The notes below the pieces were generated by a model. That model was not told the origin of the DNA. It worked only from the letters and a program-made list of their open reading frames with translations, and did not search any database. Shown in pieces: positions 55,850-64,000 of a stretch of 64,000 nt of DNA. Numbering within the stretch: position 1 is the stretch's first letter; each line of letters begins with the position of its first letter. Both the position numbers and the translations under genes were made by a program. Source of the stretch: Rhabdophis nuchalis. Taxonomy: Eukaryota > Chordata > Lepidosauria > Squamata > Natricidae. The DNA lies in NCBI GenBank assembly GCA_039707465.1, contig CM077648.1, forward strand, positions 29,329,119 through 29,393,118. Reading direction: 5' to 3'.

Positions 55850-58020
55850 AAGCTTGCAGAGGCACTGCAACTCCCTCCACCCACCTGTCTCTCTTCCACT
55901 TTGGCTGCCGTGCACCCTGCTTTGCACACCAAAAAACCATCTCAGCTGCATATGTTGATTGGAACAGCCTGGAAATTGTAAGGAAAGAATTCAGCAGGAC
56001 TGAGCCAAGCTGGAGTCTTGATTTTGCCACCTTGCTCCTTACACCACCTCACCCTTTTCTCCACCCCTCATTCACCTGTTGGGTTTTTCCTGGGATAAAA
56101 GCAGAAGTGCCTCTCCCACAACCATCTGCCATGCAGTCAATATTTCGTTTGATAAGCTCCTTGCCATCAAAGCAATATTGAGAAAGATGTCAAGCCAATG
56201 GAAATCAGAAAACCCAGGCAGCTCAAATAAGTACAAAGATTTATTGCAAGCTTAAGCTCTCTACAAAAATCTGAACTACTAACAGTAAAAGCAAGTTGGC
56301 AGTAGATAAGAGTCAAAGGAATTCAAGGTGGGCTGGACTTCGATCTCTTGTGGGCGCGAAGGGATTTGTGACTGATGGCATGTTTGACCCCTCCCTCTGG
56401 TCATCTCCTACAAAAGTGAAGACAGCAACACTTCTGGTACCCTTCCTTCCCCAGTCTACTAAGACAATCCTCACAATGTATGCATCTGAAGAACATGCTG
56501 CTGCCCAGGCAACTATAAACTTTCAACTGAGGCTGTGTGTGCTGGGGGGGAAAGAGGGGGAGGAGGATTGATTCTGGCAATAACAATCAGCAATTGAACC
56601 AAAACTAAGGGAAATCAAGATTGCATTTCTGAGTGGCTCTTCTATCTTATTATATGAATTGCAATAGCTAAGAGTTGGTCACGACTAAATCTGCTGCTGC
56701 CCCCTCCTGTCTCCTTCACTTAGCCCTCTCACATGACATTTGTGCAAGAATCCATCACTGCTTGACTGACATCCTCTTTTAGTCTCTTATAGGGCTCTCG
56801 CCAATGAAGCATTTGACTCTCCCACAGGCTGCTGGGAGGTGGGAGGGAGACCAACTCCATTGATCTCAATCTTATGTAGCAGTAAACAAAAACAGAATAG
56901 TTGAAGTGGGACAAATTGGTTAGTTTTGGAAATAGCATACTTTTTCTTCATATTCAGAATACGAGCAGATCTTTGTGCATGAGTCTACATGTCTCTGTTT
57001 TTCTTCAATTAACATGCAGGCAACAGATGAAGGAAACTTCCCCCAAATACACAAACGTTCACTTAGATAACTTAAAACAATTCATCAATATGGAACGTGA
57101 TCCTCCTATGTTTTTCTTGCTAAATCAGATTTTGCAAGTTATCTAGCTTGGGTATGAGCGACCTGTGGCCTTCTAGACTGATTCTCCTCCAAACCTTCTT
57201 CACTAACTCATTGTTTTCAGCTACAGAATGCAGTACCTTGTTGCAGAACTGGGTTTTCTTCCCTCTTCAGAAAGGAAACACATGAAAACCATAACTATAG
57301 ACTTAGAGTACATTTAAATGCAATCTGCATTTGTGGTAAAACAAAAAATCAGGTCATCTGAGGCTGCAGTTAAAACACATTTATTTATATTTAGCAATAG
57401 ATAGCATTGCAGCCTGTTTAGGAAACATTGTGACTGACCCCAAAGCTAGTAAGCCATTATAACCGAACTTGAACTCAGGTCTTCCCAAACCTAATTCAAC
57501 AATACAAAAGCAATATAAATATTACAACTGTATAATAAACTAGAAAATGTAAAATATGCTGTGGTTCTTATTTATTTATTTTCATATAATTTACTGAAAT
57601 GAAACAGGCTTTTTTCAGATGATCTGACAACAACAGAATGCAAACAATTCCATTGCTGGGTGACAATAATCTAAATATATATTTCTGCATGGAATAAATA
57701 AATGATGCATGAATACATGACTATAACACTCTCCAAAAGGGAAGGCTTCAGAGTTTTTTTTCATTTATTCCAAATATTTGTACTGTATCTCACTTTTATG
57801 TTGCAAGACACATAATGTAAATCTCATTTTTAAGTTGCGAAACACTCTATTATGAGTGGAATGCTTCAAAAAAAATACTCTTGGTTGATTTGAGATACTT
57901 GCTGGGAGAACAGATGGGAAATTCAAACCACGTATATTAAATATCAATGTGGACGTTTATCATATTTCCTGGCTTTTGCTATTTGGCAATCTTTGGCTAT
58001 AAGTGTAACATTCAACCATC
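55850..58020. other. Upstream intergenic DNA, nothing recognised
   Basis: No gene signature. Short ORFs here show no recognised family. Confidence 0.4.
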
Positions 58021-58037
58021 AAGGAAACAGAATCTGA

Positions 58038-58220
58038 GCACTATATATATATTATTAAATTTATATTATTAAATTTATATATACAGCGCCCTTTCCCCGA
58101 AGGGACTTGGGGCAGTGCACAGGCAATTTAAAACATATATAAATATAACAAAATACAAAATATAAAACCAGATTAAATTAACCCTGTGCTAAAAAATTTA
58201 AATATATTAAAAAAATATCC
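58038..58220 (-). mobile_element. L2/CR1-group LINE 3' end, minus strand
   Basis: CAGCGCCCTTTCCCCGAAGG, then GACTTGGGGCAGTGCACAGG, mirror the GAGTCCCTTTGGGGAAAGGGC terminus (written in two parts in sister copies), followed by AAATATAA repeats. Confidence 0.7.
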
Positions 58221-58381
58221 CTAAAACCAATTTAAAACAATTTATGTGTTGCAGTTTATACTATATCAAAAAATAAAGAAATTTGAGCCTGTATATTAAA
58301 ATTCCTTATCAAGAAAATATTGACCGTGTGACTAATAAAAACAAAGTTTTCATAATCATTCTTCTGCATCTTTTTTAAATT

Positions 58382-58582
58382 TTACTGTACTTGTAGAATG
58401 GATTGTGCCGATCGCTGCATCTTGTGGAGTAACATTCCTATGCCATAGCCAAGTAAATCTTTCTTAGCGGCCCCTCTGACTTCTGTTCCATTTTCATTCA
58501 GCATTGCCTGCGCATACAGATAAGGCTTCCTGGATGGTTCAAACATCTGTTGGGATGCAATGCTTAACGATGACCTTTTCAA
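58382..58582 (-). other. Unassigned protein-like ORF or exon
   Basis: The minus strand has an AACAG acceptor-like site at 58545. An open stretch then reads MFEPSRKPYLYAQAMLNENG, TEVRGAAKKDLLGYGIGM and LLHKMQRSAQSILQVQ, ending in TAA. Composition is protein-like (balanced, non-repetitive), but I recognise no family. It may be the last exon of an upstream-located minus-strand gene, a retropseudogene piece, or chance. Confidence 0.25.
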
Positions 58583-60235
58583 GCTAATCTCAGAAGATCA
58601 GAGTTGTTATGAGAATAAAAGAGAAGCACCATGGAAACCACCCATGCAAACCTGGTAAAAAGGATGGGGAATATTAAATAAAATGGAAAATGCTTTTAAA
58701 AAATGAACACTGATTATCCCAGACCTCACGCAACACACTTATGTGGAATAAACACACGGACATGTTTTGCCTTTCCCCTTTGCCTCTTTTGCCTCTCTTC
58801 TGGCTTGTTGTCAAATGGTGTTGGCCTGATTATGCATCTGTATGATGTGTTAAGCAAAAAAGATTGATTTAACCCGGTGATGCCACTGCCTGTGTCTCTT
58901 TCAAACATCACCAGAGAGTGGAAAAACATCCATTTGTGATGACAGTAATATGGAATGGGGCAGCTCTGTCACCTGAAGCTTGACATCTTTGAAAATGTAT
59001 TCCCAATCTCTTGACTGTTAGAGGCACTAGGCAGTGACCATGATGACATAGGAGCTGAGTTGCTGAAGTTTATATGCAGGTCTACCTATGTGAAAAACAT
59101 AAACATCAACTTCCTCTAGTTACAAGGTCGGAAAGGCCACCATTAGTCATTTCATTGTTTCGTCATTTTAGCTTTCTGCAAAATCTTTCTCTGAAATACA
59201 GTTAAGCAAGCAAGTTCAGTTGCAGCCCTTTTAAGGGACTGTGCAAGTCTGCTTTGCGCAGTGATGAAAAGCTGCACCAGCCTTGCACAGGGAACAGAAA
59301 AATAACACGGAAGCAAAATTATCCACAGCAACCCATATTGTATCCTGCTTTAAGTGCCAGTAGAAAAAGGGATCTGGAAATATATAAATATAAATTGAAT
59401 AAATTGAATTGAATTGAAAGTCCAAAATAATCAAGATGTAATATTTGTGATCGAAGTATAAGGTTTACATTTACAGTCATAGTTTCTCAAGGCAGAAATA
59501 TTGGTAATTTGTTTAGCTCCATGACTGAAAAGCTCAAGGACCCATTAAACTGGGAAAATTCAGGCTCTGCAATTAATGCCATCCAGTATAAGATATGTCT
59601 CCATTGTTCTCATAGGGAGTAGAACTTCGTTTGCCATCTGACATCTTGCATTTTCTGATCCTCTCCCATGATTTATGAGCTTAAGGGACAGGAGGGATCT
59701 TGTTAGGATATAACTCCTGAAAGCTTTCTTTAAAAAAAAAAGGGAAAAAGAAGGGAAAAGCCAGGTGACCTTGCTGGATGCTGACTTAGGCATCTTTGGA
59801 TATTTGTTGATGAAGGCAACAAATCATAATGGATGTTACACCTTTTAGTATCCTTAGGATCACTTGGAATGAAAACCTAATTAGAACTAAACATAGATTT
59901 TGGCTTCAAACTTGATAAAATCAAGAAACTTGCTAGGTTCCTTTTGTCAACTCTGTGTCATGTATGTTTCATGTTGCCTTCACATTTGTTCTGACTGCTG
60001 AAGAGAACAAATTTGTTTTCTATTTTTTTTTAATGGTACTAACATTTTCCCAAATTCTAATTTAATCTTTAAGTTGTTCTTTAGAGATATTTTTGCTGGT
60101 TGTTTTCCCAGGCTAGTTAGTGCCATCCTAAAACTTAGAATTTACAACAAAAAGCAAAACTGATTAACAATACAGATCTGTAGTCCTCAAACTATTTGGA
60201 ATGATGCCAGATGGTTTTTGTTTTAAATTGTGGTA

Positions 60236-60336
60236 AGCAGCATCTCAATGACCTGGGGGCAATCCTGAAAGCTAAACAGAACTGACCCTGGTTAGCACTT
60301 GGATGATAAGTCATTTGGAAGTCAAGGGTTGCAGGT
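60236..60336 (+). mobile_element. 5S rRNA-derived SINE or 5S pseudogene
   Basis: CTGAAAGCTAAACAGAACTG followed by ACCCTGGTTAGCACTTGGAT closely follows the internal control region and 3' half of 5S rRNA (GAAGCTAAGCAG..GGTTAGTACTTGGATGG). Mismatches exclude a functional gene. A 5S-headed SINE is the likely source. Confidence 0.75.
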
Positions 60337-60392
60337 GACACTGGTGAGAAAAAAATGCTTCAGAATATAGCTACAGCAAAGCATTTCTGCAT

Positions 60393-60875
60393 TACTGTGT
60401 TTTCCCCAAAAATAAGCACTTGGCCTTATTTTCGTTTGACCCCCAAAATAAGCACTTGGCCTTATTTTCAGAGGGGCCATTATTTTTGAGGTGCAGGAGG
60501 CCCCTTAAACTTGGCCTGCAGCCCATGGATTAGCTGATCCAGAGAGGGTTGGAACTTCTGTCTCTGTTTCTGGCTCACTCTTGCCAGCCCAAGTGTCGCT
60601 GGGCCTGCCACTCTTTTTGTGGCCGGTACTAAGAGAAGAGGCACGGTAGCTAGTGTTTGTGTGAGTGGCCTGTTCTGTGTGGATGGCAAGTGCATGTGGG
60701 GTGGGTGCGGCATGTTCCCCCCTTCCCCCCAGGAAATGGCGGGGACAGGCTGCATATACGGTTAAATATTTTAGGAGAGGGCTTATTTTGGGGGAGGGCT
60801 ATTTTAGCGCATGCGATCAAAAGTCCATTTGGGCTTATTATCAGGGAAGGTCTTATTTTGGGGAAAACAGGGTAG
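60393..60875. mobile_element. MITE-like element (GTTTTCCCCAAAATAAG ends)
   Basis: Inverted ends TACTGTGTTTTCCCCAAAAA and TTTTGGGGAAAACAGGGTA. A duplicated CAAAATAAGCACTTGGCCTT block is at the left. Same family as 45139-46296. No transposase. Confidence 0.82.
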
Positions 60876-61613
60876 TATCAAGGAAACAAATGATGTGAAT
60901 AAGTCCAGTCACTAAGAGCTAAGCTTTGCTGAAAGGCAACTTTATGAGTTGAAGATGCAATGGTTGCTAGAAAGAAGTTATCCATTGTTATAATTCTCTC
61001 ATTGTTCATTTTATTTTTAAATGATAAGAAGACGTGCTGAGAGTGACTTCCATGTGAAATGTTAGTCCTTGCCATCTTTATAGGGTAGATTCGGAATCAA
61101 AGTGGATCATAAGACAAGATGACAGTAAAAGATGTAAGCAATATTGTGGGCACTTGCAAATCAATGGCTCCATTGTGAAATATTTTTGTTAAAACAGGGA
61201 AGAAAAACAGGAGTTGCCATTGTTCTTATGAACTAGAAATGACAGTAGGTGAATAGAGGAAGATGTAAAGTTAACCCAAAAGAAAATAGGTGAGAAGTTG
61301 GTCAGGTTAAGAGAAGGGATACTGGTCAAAAACACACTTCTCTATGTTTGAATGGCGAGAGAAACAAAGAGCAACTCCTTTGGTGTCAGTGCTTTTGTCC
61401 TGTGAAGTGATTCCTTGGTGGAATCAAAGAACTGCTACCTAAAGACCCTGTGCCCCCTTTCTTTAATCAAGCTAACACCCTATATATTTGGATTAAGCAT
61501 GGCAACACATAATCCATAAATTTAGCGCTGGCCTGTCTCCTTTTATAGGGAACTGTCAGACAGTTCAGCCAATTGGCTTCAAGTATTTTCCCGCCAGAAT
61601 GGAGGACCTTGGT

Positions 61614-61999
61614 CAGTGGTGGGTTTCTGCAGGCTCGCACCTACTCGCGAGAGCCGGTTGGTGAAATTTAGAGAATCGGTGAGAGGGGGTTCCACCGGCA
61701 TACCTGGAAGTAAATCTGGCCCACCGCTGCCAGTGACCCAACGGGAAGGAAAGGAAAGGAGGAAGGAAGGAAGGAAGGAAGGAAGGAAGGAAGGAAGGAA
61801 GGAAGGAAGGAAGGAAGGAAGAATTTATCATCACAATTGAGTCCAAAATTTTGGTTGCTAAGCAAGAGCGTTGTTAAATGAGTTTCACCACATTTTAAAA
61901 GGTGGCCACTCCCACCCCGTCACATGACTGCCAAGCCACGCCCACAAAATAGGCCACACCTACAGAGTAGGTTCTAAAAAAATTTGAAACCCACCACTG
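61614..61999. mobile_element. hAT MITE carrying a (GGAA)n microsatellite
   Basis: Ends CAGTGGTGGGTTTC and GAAACCCACCACTG are perfect inverted repeats, with ACCTTGGT at 61606-61613 and 62000-62007. About 15-17 GGAA units (61752-61820) abut GAATTTATCATCACAATTGA, the same junction as in the related copies. Confidence 0.94.
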
Positions 62000-62009
62000 A
62001 CCTTGGTGT

Positions 62010-63090
62010 AGCCTATTGCTCCAGTCCCAATATGTAACAGGAGCAGTTCCCTAACACGAAGATCTGCTTCCCATACTTTCACCCTTCTTGAATCACCATT
62101 CCTATCAGTTAAATCATGTATGGCAAGAGAAGAGATAGAAGTGAGCAAGGACTGGGCTTTTGGTGCCTATCTTCCAACCATGTAAAATGCCCTCTGTTTC
62201 AAGAGATGCGTTTGAAGCAAAACAGCAGAGGGCAATGCAGGCAACAGAGAATGCTGTTTTCTAGGAGGAAAACACTTCAGTGCTGTCACACCGAAGAGCC
62301 TACAGTCTGTAACTCTGTCCCTAAACTCAACCTCCAGCGAATATGCTTCACAACTCCACCCTAATTCTGATCCCAATCTTGCTGAAACTTGTACTCTTAG
62401 CAGTCTGCATGCTCAACAGATAAATATGAAAGAAAACCTGAAATGCCCAAGTACACAACGTGAATTTCAGGGAGAACTCCAGGGAAAGAACAGTAAGGCT
62501 ATTGTGAGCATAAGGTTGTAAGGCTGAATGTACTTGCAGCTACATTCTTATCATACTTCATCAGTCTACTGTATTGTTGGAAAAAAACACCCTACAGCCA
62601 CCAGAGACTTAAATTTACAGATATCCGAACAGATAATTTTATTCTCCAGTTATATTATGCATAACCCTCCCCACCCAAAAAACCTGGCAGAAAGTTCTAT
62701 GAACTTTGTAGTCCTTTGAAAAAAACAATCATGTAACAATATCTGTCTTCCCTATTTTCAGTCTAACTTCAAATGTTGAACACCATCTTAAACCATAATG
62801 CTTGATTTTGGCTTAGTTGTAGGAATATAAAGATTGTGGTTTACAAATCTTGCGATTTGTAGTGAATCTCACTATTATAAATTAGTCAATAGCCATTGTT
62901 AAAACAAACACGGCTAGTACCATGTGCGAATCCAATATGGGTGTGTTGTAGCTCACTTGTGCAACTCATAAGGAGTTCTGCAGTGATTAAAACTGGTCCC
63001 TATCTTGTTCGGTTGTTCAACAAGAAAGATGCAATTGTTTTCATATGGTTTCAATAAAAAGTAAGCTTGATCTAGAAATTTTATTTTGAA
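62010..63090. other. Upstream intergenic DNA, nothing recognised
   Basis: No gene or repeat family recognised. Confidence 0.4.
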
Positions 63091-63096
63091 ATAAAA

Positions 63097-63530
63097 TGAT
63101 GATTAGGGGACTGGAGACTAAAACATGAAGAATGGTTGCAGAAACTGGGTATGTCTAGTTTAATAAAAAGAAGGACTAGGGGAGACATGATAGCAGTGTT
63201 CCAATATCTCAGGGGTTGCCACAAAGAAAAGGGAGTTAAGCTATTCTCCAAAGCACCTGAGGGCAGAACAAGAAGCAATGGGTGGAAACTAATCAAGGAG
63301 AGAAGCAACTTAGAACTGAGGAGAATTTCCTGACAGTTAGGACAATTAATCAGTGGAACAGCTTGTCTCCAGAAGTTGTGAATGCCCCAACACTGCAAGT
63401 CTTCAAGAAGATGTTGGATAGCCATTTGTCTGAAATGGTATAGGGTTTCCTGCCTAGGCAGGGAGTTGGACTAGATGACCTCGAAGGTCCCTTCCAACTC
63501 TGCTATTGTATTGTATTGTATTGTATAAAT
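63097..63530 (+). mobile_element. CR1 LINE 3' end
   Basis: Frames encode [20 protein letters not shown] and [20 protein letters not shown], then a frameshift before the NQWNSLS/DSHLSEMV-type end. The 3' UTR GGTTGGACTAGATGACC-like block (here AGTTGGACTAGATGACCTCG) runs into TTGTA pentamer repeats at 63503-63527. Confidence 0.9.
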
Positions 63531-63722
63531 TTTAAAGTATAGTTTCTCTTCAATTAACCATAAAAATATACTAATTGAGACATTGGATGATTAATTATTG
63601 TAAAAGAAATATATGATACTGCGTTTAATTTTTAGTCCTTTTAAGCATAAATTTAAACAGTATAACTGAAGTTGTAAGACCTCTCTTTATAGGCCATTAA
63701 TGCAGCAGAAATGTTGAGCAGC

Positions 63723-63935
63723 ATGATGGTCTACTGGTGAAGATGCTGTCCCACTTGGAAGGTTGAGAGTTCAATCCTAGGTAGTGGCAGATATTTCTCT
63801 CCTAGGGCGCAAAGAAAAAAATATATCTGTGAACTCCACAGGAAAGGCATCTGGCCAGTAAACGTCCAGCTCCATCCAATCGCTCTGACTCCACCACAAA
63901 TTAAGGGATTACAGGGTCATAAAAAAGGAATGTTT
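63723..63935 (+). mobile_element. tRNA-derived SINE (second type)
   Basis: The head GATGGTCTACTGGTGAAGAT, B box GAGTTCAATCCTAGG, and body CATCTGGCCAGTAAACGTCC through GGGATTACAGGGTCATAAAA. It is not a functional tRNA gene because the cloverleaf is not maintained. Confidence 0.7.
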
Positions 63936-64000
63936 AATGCTGAAATGTATCAGCATTAATGATCATTAAAATTATATTTTATAAATGCTACATGTTAAAT

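Noticed and set aside
60236..60336. Functional 5S rRNA gene
   Set aside because: Too many differences, no intact 5' end and no T-run terminator at the right place.
63723..63935. tRNA gene candidate
   Set aside because: A and B box similarity comes from a SINE head. The cloverleaf and terminator are not kept. The same applies to 18469, 21322, 42788 and 54900.

Overview
The window is vertebrate nuclear DNA, almost certainly from a squamate reptile and most likely a snake. It is AT-rich. It carries Sauria-type tRNA SINEs ending in ACCTTT repeats, CR1, L2-like, L1 and RTE/BovB LINE fragments, and many short hAT-type elements with intact 8-bp target duplications. No bacterial, organellar or viral genome organisation is seen.

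One host gene is recognised with confidence: ARFIP1 (arfaptin-1), on the minus strand. All eight coding exons of the standard 373-residue protein can be placed with consensus splice sites and consistent phases: 32016-32108, 28682-28790, 28234-28329, 23097-23209, 18924-19145, 17913-18070, 17206-17380 and 6004-6159. They sum to 1122 bases, that is 373 codons plus a stop. A CpG-rich promoter and non-coding first exon lie near 52.07-52.6 kb. The 3' UTR probably runs to a poly(A) signal near 3.03 kb. The gene therefore fills about 49 kb, and the rest is flanking intergenic DNA.

Layout: 1-3 kb is the 3' flank with small hAT elements. 3-6.2 kb is the terminal exon and 3' UTR, which contains a perfect 66-bp-arm hairpin transposon. 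6.2-32 kb holds the coding exons, with L2, CR1, L1, SINE and hAT insertions in the introns. 32-52 kb is the long 5' intron region, with a decayed BovB LINE, MITEs, a giant palindrome and a candidate upstream coding exon at 42.55-42.63 kb. 52-52.6 kb is the promoter. 52.6-64 kb is upstream intergenic DNA with repeats and one unassigned protein-like ORF near 58.4 kb.

The most interesting observations are: a possible N-terminally extended arfaptin-1 isoform; a phase-compatible cryptic exon at 21.76-21.87 kb that could replace the PKD-site exon; a hAT MITE family that carries a different microsatellite at one fixed internal position in each copy; MITE copies carrying full NRF1 motifs; a roughly 350-bp palindrome inside a MITE; and the perfect hairpin in the ARFIP1 3' UTR.
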